From assembly GCA_009746045.1 (NCBI GenBank), contig RPFO01000667.1, positions 7,445,546-7,509,545 on the forward strand: DNA of 64,000 nt, given 5' to 3'. Below, in pieces: positions 52,229 to 64,000 of the stretch. A program made the position numbers and the translations under genes. The notes under the pieces were generated by a model, which saw only the letters and a program-made list of their open reading frames with translations, was not told the origin of the DNA and did no database searches. How positions within the stretch are numbered: the stretch's first letter is position 1; each line of letters opens with the position of its first letter. This stretch comes from Mesostigma viride (taxonomy: Eukaryota > Streptophyta > Mesostigmatophyceae > Mesostigmatales > Mesostigmataceae).

Positions 52229-53658
52229 TGGCCAATCCTCGCCCTACCCTACGCTGTGCTCGCCGATAAGCAATGCAGGCTCTAATCAATGTGAAAAGAA
52301 GGGCTAGAGCTACCCCCGACCGCCCTTCCCTTATGGTCTAGAGTGTCCAGCGATGCCCTTGTGCTGCTTCAGCGTGCCCCTCTGGTCAAGGCAGCGGGCT
52401 TCCATCATCATCACTGCCAAACCCAAAATTGGAACATGCACGCAGGCATGGGACGCGGGCTTTGGGGACGGGCCAGGCGCGGGTTGAGGGGGGTAGGGGT
52501 CTGAGGGGGTGCAATTTTAGGGGGCGCGGCCTGGAGCCGGGAATGGGCAGGATCCCGCGCGCGAATTTTTTTTGGAAAACTTTTGGTGCGGAAAATTGCA
52601 TTTGGATTTTGGGGGCGGGGTCACAGTGCACGTTGAGGAAGTTTCTGCAGATATTTTTCCAAAAGGGCGCAAACGGTGGAAACTGGAAAAGCGCGCCCGT
52701 TAGGCTCGTGAAGACGTGAACATCGATATCCAGGCCCTCGATCTGATTTCTGAACTCTGAACAAATATAGTGTTTTCACAGCATCTGTCAGAAAAGGTAA
52801 GAGTTTTACATGAGTTGAGTTGAGTTGAGTTTATTTCCACGCCGGTGAACCGACAGGGTTATTACTAGGTCAGAAAAGGTACATGGTCGCTTACTTGCCA
52901 GTAAATGCAGTAGCCAATCTTAGTTCAGTAAGTTCAGGGCCTCCCGTGACACCGGGTACTGTATGATTGCCAAGTGGAGCCTTCATGACGCATCCACAGG
53001 CATCCACAGAAATTTTTTTCGAAAAAAAAAAAAATTTTTGATGTGCGACGTCAGCACTAAGCAACTTGTACTCGGCAAATTGATCAGCTCCGCAGCTCAT
53101 CAACCTGTAGCTCTGTTCAAGTAACATTACTTGCGGGTTCCCGGCCACCGCCGGGAGCCGTACGGGCGGTACGGCTAGCTCTTTATTCTGGCTTGACTGG
53201 CAGCATTAGCACGACAACGTCAACTTGGCACATCCATACGTGGCATGCAAACCAAGGTCCAAGCCTCTCGGAGCAAGTCGTGAGACTGTTTCCATCCCAC
53301 GAGGCCTCAAAACTACTTAGGCCTCATAACTACTGTGGAGGATACACGCCTTTTGTGCCTTTTGTGCCATGGGACTCGTAGCAAGAGATGACTAGCGATG
53401 CGGCAAACGAGTATTTGAATGGCTTGCAGTAGGGATGGGGAATTCGGGTCATCCGCTGGCGGCGGGGAATACCTAGCCCACCTTATTAGTCGCCTGGCTA
53501 ATGATGTGCCATTATAACTGCAGCATGCTGGTTGGTTTCGCCACTTGGCTGTCCGATAACCTGCCGTATTGCCAACAATCTCCCCTGCTGTTTTCAACCA
53601 TGCAGCATGTCCTTAACCCTCCGAACGTAAACCGACGATGGTTACCGAGACTTGATCC
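52229..53658. promoter_or_regulatory. Head-to-head intergenic region
   Basis: 1.43 kb separate the start codons of the minus-strand secreted-protein gene and the plus-strand giant gene, so both promoters must lie here or beyond. It contains a TTGAG repeat (52811-52832) and an A/T palindrome AAATTTTTTTCG...AAAATTTTTG (53010-53040). No core promoter element is assigned. Confidence 0.5.
52811..52832. repeat. (TTGAG)n microsatellite
   Basis: About four copies of TGAGT in a row followed by TTATTTCC. Confidence 0.85.
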
Positions 53659-56600
53659 ATGAGCGGGGGGCCAGCCGGTGCGGGCATGCTGCCTGCGCTG
53701 GCTCAGCTCGCGCAGCGCCTAGCAAGTGGCGACGTGGCGGAAGTCACCACAGTCTCGGCGACCACAGGGTGGCGCGCCGCGGTCGAGTCCCTGGACGCCG
53801 TGGACCCGACATTCCACACGCTCCCTGCCGTGCAGGCCATCTCCCAACGCCTCAACGCCGCCCTCGCGGACGAGGCTCTGGCGGCCATCAAGCACGCCCA
53901 CTCCTCCATCATCGGTCCAGCTGGCGTGTCGGCCTTTTCTGACGCGCTCGCCCGCCAGCTGGCGCAGCAAGGGCAGGAGACGATTGCCAGCCTCCAGGCC
54001 GAGATCCGCAGAGCCGCCAGGGGGCTGCTGGAGCAGTACGCTACGGCAAACAACATCATGGGCGTGGACAGCCCCGACGACGGTCAACTGTCAGCCCGCC
54101 GCGACGACAACGACCCGCTCCGCGTCAACCGGCCGCCGCCACTGCGCACCACCAGTACCACTTCTCCTACCCTCACCACCACTACAACTTACAAACGCCC
54201 CGCTCTCTCTCCCCTGATGACATCGGCAGAGATCTGGGCGCCGGACCAGCCCAGCCGCGTGTCCCCTGCCCACGAGAGCTACGTGCTGTCCCCCAGTGGC
54301 CTCTACCCGCTCTCCCCGCTCTCCTTTGACGACGCGCCCCCCTTTGAGGACCTGCGCCGCGTGCTGGCGCGGCTACAGGACGACACCTGCTCCCTGTCGG
54401 CCCAACGCGACGCGATGGCTGAGCTGGCAGAGGCCGACGTGGACTATGTCGGTTGCTGCGAGTTCTGGCCAGACCTGTGCCGGGCGCTAGGGGCTAGTCT
54501 CGAGAGTGAGGATGCCACGGTGGCGGACGCCTCGCTGTCGTTCCACTCATCGCTGTTCTCGTCGTTCCTGTCGACGTCGTCGCCGCAGCTTGCGGACGTC
54601 ACGCTCTCGCTGCTCACGCGACTGCCGTCCCTCGCCGCTCGCGCCGCTGCTGATTCTGCTGCCGTCACTGCCCCCGTCAATACCCCTACTGCTATTGTCG
54701 CCGCTGCGGCGGTTTCGAATACTGTTGCTGCTGCTGCCCCCGCTGTTGTAGCTAGTGCCACTACTGGCACCGTCACGGCTGCCGTTGTTACTGCCGCTGC
54801 CGCTGCCACCACCGCAGAGGGTGCCGATGGTGCGGCATGCGAGCGGGGGAAAGAAGGTACTGAGCCGCGCGGAGTGTCGTGTGGCAGGGGCAAGCAGGGG
54901 AGTATTCCCTGCTGCACGGAAGTAGCGGTGCAGGGGCGTAGTCCCGTTCCGGCGGAGTATTCCGGACACGGCAGGGCCTTGCGAGGGGAGCCAGGGTATG
55001 GGGCGGGGTTGCTGGAGGAAGGGCAGGGAGTGGGAGGGGGGGAACGATGGATAAAGGAAGGGCTGTCTTCAATTGGTGGGAAAGGGGATGGGAATTCGGA
55101 TGCGGATGGGGATGGGGATGGGGATGGGGATGGGGATGGGGATGGGGATGGGGATGGGGATGGGGATGGGGATGGGGATGGGGATGGGGATGGGGATGGG
55201 GATGGGGATGGGGATGGGGATGGGGATGGGGATGGGGATGGGGATGGGGATGGGGATGGGGACAGGACTTCGGACAGGCGATTGGATGGAGATGGTGACC
55301 ATCCTCCTGTGGAGGGAAGCACTTTTCGCCCCCCTGTGAGTGGGTGTGGTGAGGAGCGTGAGGGGGGAGGGGACGAAGGCGGCAATGCTGGGGAGGGTGT
55401 TGTATCTGGGGAGCGAGATATGCAGGCAGGGAGGTCCGCAACATTTCCACCATTAGTCCAGGGGGCTAATAGTGGTTTGCCACTGCCATCCTTACAAGAT
55501 AGGGCTGAAAGGCCCTCAGCGGTGCAGTCACAATGGGGGGAGGGAGAGTCCTCACCCATGTCCCTGCATTCAATCCATCCCACGCTGGCGTTCTGTCAGT
55601 CCCACCACCCACGCGTGGCCTTCACCCTCCGCGCGGCGCGCCTGGCAGCCCATTTCCTCCGCAAGCTGGCGCCGCAGGTGCCGCTGCTCCCCGAGCGCAT
55701 GCTGGCGTCCGTCACCGAGTGCCTCGTGACCCTCCTGCTGGACGCCGGCACGGGGCCGCCTCTGCTATCAGGGGGCAGTGATTACCCCGGTAATGGCGCC
55801 ACAGAGCATAACCCGAGAGCAGGGAAAAGAGACCGGACAAGTTTTACGGCGCTGTGTAATGCTGCCGGAATGGTGGCGAATGGCCATCGTGATGGCATCC
55901 CTCTTCACTCCCCTTTGTCGAACCCGATGTTCTCGGGTGATGATGACGCTCCCCCCTTTGCGTGTCCTTTCCCCCCGCAAGAGGACCCGCTGCATGATGC
56001 TGGGATGCCATACGGACCTGATGTCCCGTATGATCCTGGGGATCCGTACGACGGAAGGGATGGTACGGCCACGGTGGCGAGCCCGGGTGGGCAGGGTTTG
56101 GAACCAGGGGGGGATGGTAGCGATGATCTGGGGGGTAGGTCAGTGACAAGCGGGGGAGGCAGCGGAGCCATACCAGAAGACAGCAGCGGGCATGCAGCGG
56201 GTTCGATCGAGGGCGATGTGCCGTATGGCAGTGGTGATGCAGCACATGGCGGCCCTCCAGTGCAGCCATGTGAAGAGCAGCGATCCGTGCAGGGGCAGTG
56301 GGATGGTCAGCAACTAGGGCAGGACGGGCGGGGCCACCAGGGCGGATCGCAAGCATTACCCACACGGGAGCTGCCAGCATTAACAACGCTGCAGCTGCTT
56401 GCGGTGGTAGACCCGGGGGCGGTCGCGCTGCAAACGTTCCTAACCCCCGCCCGTTGCCTGCGCCAGTTTGTGGCAACGTTTGCCCTGGCCGCGGGATGTG
56501 ACGGTGGCGGCAGTAACGTGGCCGATGCACCCTCCTCGTGCCACCCTGACAGCGCCCCAGGTGTCATCTCGCCATCTCGTCAGACCACCACCACCCAGCG

Positions 56601-58428
56601 CCGTGTGTCAACGTCCTTGTCCCCTAGCTCCACGGTCCAGTCACCCCCATTCGACAGCCGCAGTGATGGCAGGGCAGGCGGACGGCAACAGTCGCCTCCA
56701 CTCGACAGCAGCCACCACCGATGGACCCGGGCGGAAGGGGACCAGACAGGAGGGGCAGAGCAGGGGGCAAGCTTGGCAGCTGCATGCCTGGCTGATCCCC
56801 TGCAAGCCCGGCGGAATGCAACCCCTGCAGATGCCAGTGCGGTGGACGCTAGCCGGGTGACCCAGGCCGGTGTGCCGGCGATGACCAACGACCCACTGTC
56901 CGGTTTTGTGCTCCGTGTGACAGAGCTGGGCTCCTGCTTGGCCCGCCTCGCGCGTGAGAGTTGCGCTGGCATCCCCACGAGCGCCAGCAGTATCGGCGCC
57001 GGTGGGCATGCATGCGCATTTACCCGCTCCTGCGGGCATGGGAGCACCCCGGCTCGCTCCTGTGGGCTGACCGGCGGCCCATGCCGTGCGGGTGCCACGG
57101 CCGGTGTTATGTCGCCAGTGGCGGTCAGCCAAGCGTTCTCCAATGGCAGTGCTGGCCTTGGCAAGGATGGCCACCCACACGACCCGCATGAGCTGTCGCT
57201 GGCATGCATAAGCCCTCGTGATCTGGTTGGGATGTCTGCTGGGGCAGGCGGAGGGGTTGAGGGTGCGCCCGTGCTTGACATCAGGGATGCTGATGTTAGC
57301 GGGGTCCATGCTGATGTCAGCGGCGCCCATGATGCGGGGGCTTCACCATCACGGCACAAGGATAGCCGCAATCCGCACGAAGCCGCCTCCCACAATTTTG
57401 ACTCGGCACGCTCTGAAGTTAACCAGGGCGTTGACGAGCTGATCTCACCAAGGGCTGACAGTGGGCGGAGTCAGCCCTCGCCCAGGCTGTCGCCCTCGGG
57501 AGAGGCGGTGCTTCGATCGAGGGCCTCGTGTGCGTGGAGCAGCCCATCCTCGACACCAGTGGCAGCGATTGGGGTAAAGGACAGGGAAGGAGCAAGAGAA
57601 GGGGAAGAAGGGAGCCGGGTGGGAGAGGGATGGGATGATGGTGCGCCCTGCCAGGGTATGTCGCGCGCGAAGTTGGGTTTCCTGGCGGGAATGTACTGCC
57701 TGCGCGTGGCCGGTCTGTTGCTGATGTCGCCGGAAGGGAGGGCGGCGCTGGGGGGGCATGCAGGGCGGCTGGTGAACGTGTTGGTGGGTTACGCGACCGT
57801 GGCAGTGCCGGATGCCGGTGTTGGTCACGAGGGCCGTAGTCATGCCGATAACAGCTGCGATGACAATGTCCCTGGTGAGGGCGGTGGTGGTGATGACATC
57901 GGCGATGGTGGTGGTGGTGGTGGTGGTGATAGCCAGGACATGGGTCGGGTTGGGCAATCAGATGGCAGGGAGAAATCTGGTGGTATTGCTGGTGGGGAAG
58001 TGGCGGGGGACGATCAGGGTGAGGTTGTGATCCAGGGTGGTGAAAGACCCAGGGATACCTGCGACGCGCAGGATCATGACGGGGAAGATGGAAATTCCGG
58101 TGGCGGTGCTGGGGGAGGAAACTTTGCGGTAGGGAGTAATGGGCCTGACACTGTCGATAGGCTTAGGAGGAAGAGCGGTGCAGAAAGCAGGGAAAGCAAG
58201 GTTGGCTATGAAACGGGGACCATCGGAGGCGGTATGGGCGTCAAGGACAGTTACTTGGTGGCATCTGCCAGCATACGCAAGCTGCGGGAGGCCGCCCTGC
58301 AGGTACTGGTCCAGCTGGCGGCGACACTGCCGAGTAGCCGGCGAGGCCTAGCGGAGGAGTGGTTCGCGAGCAAGCTTGCGCCCTTCCCACGGCTGGGGGT
58401 TGGAGAGCATGGGGAAGATGAGGGGGGG
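53659..58428 (+). CDS. TBC1D32: Broad-minded/TBC1D32-like protein, N-terminal part
   Basis: The ATG at 53659 opens a frame to a stop at 58480. The sensible frame ends at the G7 run at 58422. Two regions resemble the N-terminus of Broad-minded (TBC1D32): residues about 40-75 ([20 protein letters not shown]) and about 232-310 ([20 protein letters not shown], helical-repeat-like). The rest is mostly disordered and Ala/Gly/Ser/Asp-rich with an Asp-Gly tract at residues about 480-534, broken by helical stretches (residues about 635-700, [20 protein letters not shown]). Broad-minded works with the CDK20/CCRK kinase in assembly and length control of cilia. The assignment rests on pattern similarity, so an unrelated ARM-like protein is possible. 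There are no introns over 4.8 kb, unlike the neighbouring gene. Confidence 0.6.
55093..55260 (+). repeat. (GATGGG)n tract coding for Asp-Gly repeats
   Basis: About 26 copies of the hexamer GATGGG in nearly perfect array, in frame with the giant gene, giving alternating Asp and Gly. Being a multiple of three, changes in copy number preserve the frame, so this locus should be length-polymorphic. Confidence 0.95.
58422..58428 (+). other. G7 run at frame break of giant gene
   Basis: Upstream coding is in the frame of the ATG at 53659. From here on the -1 frame is open without a stop to base 64000. One extra G would join them. Before the run, the -1 frame has a TGA (58419-58421), so the change must occur between 58422 and 58482. 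Confidence 0.6.
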
Positions 58429-60859
58429 CCACAAGGGACGGGGCCGCGGGTGGAGCCGATACGCCAGGAGCCCGTAGTATAAAAGTTGATAGTACAGGGG
58501 CCGGTGGCGAAGGAGCCTCATACAAAGGGGACCTTAATAAAGGAGTCGCTAATGAAGGGGCTGCTGGTGGAGGGACCAGCCGTGGAGGGACCAGTGGTGA
58601 AGGAGGCGAAAGGGAAAGGGCTGCGGGGAATTTGTCTACGGGAGAGGAGGGGGGGGATACGTTCGGTGACGGCGACAGCTGCGGAGAGCAGGAGGGTCCT
58701 GCGCTGCTGACCCCATGGCACCTGCGGTCACTGCTGGCACCCGCGCTGGCGATGGTCTCGGAGGATGAGGGGCGCGTGGCCCTGTGGCGTATCAGGGATG
58801 CCGCCACCGGGATGCCAGGGGAGCCAGGGGAGCGAGGGGAGCAAGGGGAGCAAGCATGGCAAGGGGGCAGCGATGTGCGGCGCCCAAAGGATGGACAGCT
58901 TGAAGAGGTGGCTCGGGACGCAGAGAACCGAAATCAAAGGGATGCCTGCGCTGGGATGGGCCGGGGTGACCGTGGGCGGGACAGGGAGGACGTGTGGGCG
59001 TCCCAGCTGGGTGTGGCGCGCTTGCTGCGTGCGCTGGCGGCGACGGCGGCAGGGTGCGAGTTGTTGCTGGCACCCGTGGGACTGGAGGGGAGCAGTGCAG
59101 ATTTGCGTGAGCAGAGCAGCTGTGTAACCGATGGTGGCGACGTGCCTGGTTCAGAATTAGATTGTGGTTCCATGCTGGGTGGCCAATCCTTGGCTGAGGC
59201 AGCACTGGATGGCTGCTCCCTCACGGATGGCCGCTCGTTGCCACCTGGCGGCTCCACGTCGGCCCTGGAGCTCCTCTGCTTGCTGCTCGTGCGCCTGCTG
59301 GCGCCAGCTGCTGCCCTCAAGCAGCTCAAAAGTGGGTCATCGGTTTGCACTGGGGCCAAGTGCCACGTGGCACCCATTTGCACGCAAGGCTGTCCTGCTT
59401 ATGGAACAGACCACGTCCATGGGACCTGCTGGCACTGTGTTTCTGGTGCGGGCGGGGCGGCTGCGGGTTCTTGCCGAGGGGAGGAGGGCCGAGATGGTAC
59501 ACCCCCTGGTAGCTCCCTGGAGCGAGACACGGCACTCCCTTCATCCAGCGCCCTGGGCGCGTGCGCGGTGCGAGCGGAGGAGCGTGAAGGGGACGGATGC
59601 AAGTGCTCCCATGAGGAGGGTGACGTGCGGCAGGAGCAGCGGCAGCAAGAGCATGTGCTGGACGATGCATTGCCAGAAGCTAACGTGGTGGATGATGCCA
59701 TGCCAGGGGGCGCAGTGCCCGAAGACGTGGTCAAGGCCTACCTGGATATCTTGTGCGAGTTCGCGCACGTGGCGGGGGGGCAGCTGTGCGTGCACCTGTC
59801 CTTGTCGCATGCCATCATGCCACCCATGTCTTCAACCCTTGATCCCCCCTCTTGCCCCGTAACCTTTCCATGGCTTGCCTCATCGACCTCACGACCTCCG
59901 GCCTCCCAACTCCCTCGCAAGAATACTCTAGGTCAACCCAGCTTGCTGCACCGGACCATAGAAGCCATAGGTCAGGCGGTTCTGCGTGGCGCTTGGCCGG
60001 GCCTGGTTCCCGCACTATTGGACGCGCTTCTGGCGCTGGCCACATTTCCCATGGGGCTGAGTGCGCTGCTGCACGTGTCGAGTCAGCCCGCATGCTTCCG
60101 TCATGGCCACTCTTGCGTGGTGGAGCGTGGACCCGAGGGCAGCACGCTTGCCTGGACCAGGATGGACGACCCCCGACTTGCCTTGACAGGGTTGCCCAGC
60201 ATGGAATGCGCAGATACGTCTCCCCTTCTGGCCGCGTGCGTGCGCCACCTGGCCTCCTGCTACTCCACTTCCAATTCCGGGTCGCCCGCGTGGCGCCGGT
60301 TGCTGCGGACGATGGCCACCTGGTCGCTCTCGGTGCGTGCGACGCGGGCCATGTTTGGGCAAGCAGGTGGTCGTGGTCCCAGCTCCACACCCACTGCGTC
60401 AGTCGCTAGTTTGCACCCCACACCCACTGCGCCGGGTCGGATGTTCGAACAAGCAGGCGGTAGCAGTTTCCAGCCCAGATCTGCTGTGCCAGGTGCAAGT
60501 ATCTTCCAGCCCACACCCGCAAAGGAGGGGCCTTGCTCCGTGGCGGATTCGCCTCAAGGTTGTTCCCACTCCCCACCGGCGGTAGCTCCAGGCCGTCGTG
60601 CCGGTTGCGCCAGGTGTCAGCAACCCATGGTAGCCAACTGTGGAACGGAGCCCGCGAGGGCCCAGGGAGGCAGCCAGGGACTGCTCCAGGTGCTCCTGGG
60701 GGACGTGCGCTCGCTGCTGGCGGGGGAGCTGCGCCACCTGGGGAGCGGGGAGGCAGCGGAGGAGTGTCATGCTGCAGCAACACCATTGAACCAACCGCCC
60801 TCCGTCACTGGTGGCACGAGCCAAGGCCAGCTGCCAGCATCACTCATCAGGGGCCAACA

Positions 60860-60890
<31 letters not shown>

Positions 60891-63800
60891 CCGCCCCTAG
60901 CTCCTGGCTGCGCAGGCCCTGCCAACACAGAGGCATCCATATCCGCAACAGCATTACCAACAGCATGGTCGACAGGCCACCAAGCATATGCAACCGACCC
61001 GCTTGCTGCAACTGCACCGGCCAGCTCCTCGCCCCCCCTGCCATCGCCCCAGCCCTCACCCCCCCGGTCAGTGCCCCAACCCGCACCCCCCACGCCATCA
61101 CATCAACCCTCCCCCCCCTTGCCACCCCCCTGCTACGAGGAGGCCGTCCTGTTTGCGCTGCACGCCGTGTCCGAGCCACCCGCGCCGCTGCTTGCGCCGC
61201 TGCAGGCCCTCAGTGCATGCCTCGGGACATGGCACGGACTGTGCGCGGCGCTGCATATCTCAGGCCTCGTGACAAGGCAAGGGGGGGGGCATCCCTCGGC
61301 GTTGCCCCGCCCTCTTTGTCTCCGCGATCTGCTCCGTTCCGTGCTGCGGGGGGCGCCAGCGGTCCCTGGTGGCCTGACCAGGGACACACAGGACCTTATC
61401 CTGTTGCGGCTGCTAGCACACGCGTCGCAGGGCTTGGAGGCAGGGCTGTTGCTCGATGCGGCATTGGGGATGTGCCGGCGGTTGCGGAGGCGGTGCGTGG
61501 CGGTGCCTCGATCGGGCCGGCACCGGGGCGGGGCAAATGACCCTCACAATCCTGTCTCACATTGTGTAGGAGTGCCTGGTGGCGAGGCTGTCTCAAGTGC
61601 TGAGTATCCTGCCGCGCCTGGGCACAGGCTGCCAGGTCCACGCTGGGAGGATCCCGCGGCAACTGGTGCTGGGCCTGTGGATGGGTCGATAGTGGGGGGG
61701 CTGAGTGGGGCTGAGGAAGGGAGGGGGCCTGATTTGTCTACTGGCCCCGCAGCCAAGGATGGTGTCACGGGCATGAATATGAATGATGCGGGAAGGAGTG
61801 ACTTGCATAATGGCGCCTTGCCACTCCATGAAGATTGCATGCATGGTAAGGCTCACGTGAATGGGAGCAGGGGGATTCTGGGTGCCGGCGGCCCAGATGC
61901 CGAAGGTGAAGATGCACCGCCGCTAATTGTTGACGAGCGGTCATTGATGGCGGCGCACATAATCTGGGCGGCCAGGGGCCCCCTGGGCGGCGCGGCCGAG
62001 CGCGAGCGCATCCCCTCCCTGTCCTCGCTGGGCCTGTTCGGGAGCGGTACGGGTGGCCATGCTGGTGGTGGGGGTGGCCATGCTGGTGGTGCCCATGGTG
62101 GTGGTGGACAGGGCGATGACATGCCGTCTCCTCGACGGCTGCGCATGGCCATTGACCGCGCTTCCCCTAGTCGGCCGATAGCTTGCGACTCATGTACTTG
62201 GGGGCAGGAAAGCAGCCAGGGCATGGTTGGCAGCTCCACTTCAGCTCGCACTGGTCACGGCATGGCTCCCGCCGACACTGGTGATGGCATGGCTGTGGAT
62301 GCCACGGGCGGCGACACAGCGGCGGTGTTTGCTGTCATCCATGCCGCGCTGGAGGCAGGCAAGTACCCCTCGTGGGCCACGGTGCGAGCGCTGCTGTCGT
62401 CGCTTTCCCCCTCACACACGCAGGGCTCGCGGGATGCCTCTGGCGCCGCCACTGCCGCTGCCTCTGAGCCTCTCGATAAGCCCAGGGCAGAGCAATCGCC
62501 ACCCAATCCAAGGGCAGCCGCAACATTTGCGGAGCAGCCGACACCAAGTGAGTTTGGTGGCAGTGGCAAGCCACCAGCAAGTTCTAGTAGCGCAGCCGAT
62601 GCATCTATAGAGGGGCAGCTGGCGCCACCTACAGGTTTGGAACCTCCGTCTGAATCACCGCCGTCTACCCCCCTGGCAACGGTGCCTGCCTCGCTAGGGG
62701 ATCCACGAGACGCGCGAACGGCGACAACCATGCCCACGCACCAGGCCACGCCTGAAGGTGCCCCATGGTCTGCATCTATGGGCGCGAATGCATCCTTTTT
62801 CGCAGCACTGGACCCGCACGCCCTCTTGTCTGTGGAGATGCGGGCGGTGATGCTGGAGTCGGCCACGCAGCTGTTTGTGGAGCACGCCTTGTCCCCCCAT
62901 GTGCGTGTGCTGGCGCCCCCAGGCCACCCTGTCGCGCTGATACCTGCGGATGCATCCAGCCTGTCGCCGCAGGAACCCAGCCTCCGCGCCATTGCCGGAG
63001 GCGCCATGGTCGTAAACCCCACCGTGAACTGCCAGCTCCCTGTGGATGCTTCAAGAAAAGATGCGGCGGCGGGGGCAGCTGGATCTTTTCAACAAGGCGA
63101 CCGGCCAGGGGTGGAAACTCGGTCTGGACCAGTGGCGATGGCGATGGACCAGGTGAACTGTAAAGCGGGCTGTCAGGTGGAATGTCAGGCGGAGTGTCAG
63201 GTGGACCATCAGGTGGGCTGTAAGAGCTCATCCCGGCCCTTGGTGTCTCTTCTCTCCTCGTCCCTGCACGCTGTCCTCACGATGCCTTCCTTTGCTACTG
63301 CTACTGACGTTGGCTACGCTGATGGTGCGGTTGTGGCGAACGGGTACTCTGCGGGCTGTACGGCAGCTGGCGGTGGAGGGAGGAAGGGCAGCTTCACACT
63401 GGCAGATGATGAGCTGCTTGAAGGTCAGCCACATGAGGATCATTTGCTTGATAATCAGCCGCGAGCAGGAGCTGTGCATGCTGTTCAAAATAACGGGAGT
63501 GGCACCGTCTCCCTGTTACCCGTGGGTGGATGCTCCCTGGACGTTTTTGCGGCGGTCGCTTGGCTCATTTTGGACTGCCATCCGCAGAAGACGCGCGGTT
63601 TTCTAGACTCGGTTGCAGCACGGAGGGAAGGCACATTGGTGGGGCCACCTCTCTCTGAGCATGCAAGAGGGGGGAAGACAGAGGGGGCAGGATACAGGGG
63701 GTTGCGAGTATATGATACGACGGGAAGCCCAACAAGGCAGGCAAGTATGGACCACCTCGCGTGCTGCGAGTCCGCTGTAACACAAGTGCCCGCTGGCACG

Positions 63801-64000
63801 GCGGGAGATGTGAAGGGGGGTACATTGCAAAGCTGTCGGGAGGGTGAGGGCGACGGCAACCGCCTGCTGCTGATCACGTGCCAGCTGGTGGAATACCTCG
63901 CAGAGCTGGAGCTACCTGCCGTCGTGGGCGCGCTCCGGGCAGCCGGCGCATCCCTGGCGCAGGCGGCAGCGCTCTGGCTGGGAGCGCTCTGGCTGCGGCG
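58429..64000 (+). CDS. TBC1D32: Broad-minded/TBC1D32-like protein, continuation (open to window edge)
   Basis: More than 1,850 codons open in one frame (codons starting at positions divisible by three). They alternate helical segments (LLTPWHLRSLLAPALAMVSE, VWASQLGVARLLRALAATAA, VVKAYLDILCEFAHVAGG, AVLRGAWPGLVPALLDALLA, CYEEAVLFALHAVSEPPAPL) with Gly/Pro/Ala-rich linkers, including a poly-Ala tract from (GCA)9 at about 60,868. The last 50 residues (LLLITCQLVEYLAELELPAV, ASLAQAAALWLGALWLR) fit the start of the C-terminal TBC-like domain of Broad-minded. The domain continues beyond the window. Catalytic Rab-GAP residues cannot be judged. Confidence 0.6.
60867..60893 (+). repeat. (GCA)n coding for poly-Ala
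   Basis: Nine consecutive GCA codons in the frame of the giant gene. Confidence 0.9.

Noticed and set aside
54444-55583. Minus-strand frame with a long Ser-Pro repeat
   Set aside because: Shadow of the (GATGGG)n tract and of the plus-strand giant gene; all periodic tracts give such frames in every phase.

Overview
The window is nuclear DNA of a eukaryote. Genes are split by introns with GT..AG (and one GC..AG) borders, and about 40% of the window is nested or clustered retro- and DNA transposons of eukaryotic type. A ciliary-gene candidate (Broad-minded/TBC1D32-like) and a secreted Ig-like protein fit a flagellated protist, most likely an alga of the green (prasinophyte-like) type. No ribosomal or organellar marker is present, so the lineage stays an inference.

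Layout. (1) 0-10.4 kb, minus strand: an ankyrin-repeat gene in which nearly every exon is one 34-codon ankyrin repeat of exactly 102 bp, bounded by phase-0 introns. Fifteen such exons are placed below. Blocks of exon plus intron are visibly duplicated, and the gene runs off the left edge. (2) 10.4-12.6 kb: weak evidence for exons of a membrane protein on the minus strand. (3) 12.9-15.1 kb: a large inverted repeat (arms about 812 bp) carrying two head-to-head copies of the zinc-finger plus restriction-like-endonuclease tail of a non-LTR retrotransposon, with a third diverged partial copy. (4) 15.89-26.14 kb: a complete Ty3/gypsy (chromodomain-bearing) LTR element with near-identical LTRs and a perfect 5-bp target duplication. 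It has an RNase H1-N/viroplasmin-like ORF ahead of gag and a long unidentified ORF after integrase, and its gag-pol is broken by about ten small indels. (5) 26.1-32.1 kb: sparse DNA, then several truncated LINE copies, most ending in (TTAA)n.

(6) 32.08-45.80 kb: a three-level nest. A 5'-truncated minus-strand LINE, flanked by the 8-bp repeat TATGCGAT, is split by a piggyBac transposon at TTAA. The piggyBac copy carries an intact transposase and is itself split by a copia-like LTR element. The copia-like element has the unusual domain order Gag-integrase-protease-RT-RNase H. (7) 47.7-52.2 kb, minus strand: a four-exon gene whose splice junctions join in frame to a 772-residue secreted protein with Ig-like repeats. 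(8) 53.66 kb to the right edge, plus strand: a giant GC-rich, almost intronless gene (more than 3,400 codons in the window) resembling Broad-minded/TBC1D32, with a (GATGGG)n tract coding for Asp-Gly and one frame break at a run of seven G.

The host genes visible are therefore three or four. Everything between 12.9 and 45.8 kb is transposon-derived or unassigned. Frame breaks in several unrelated coding regions fall on G7 or other short homopolymers, so base-call or assembly error must be weighed before calling these genes dead. All domain names come from motif recognition, not database search.
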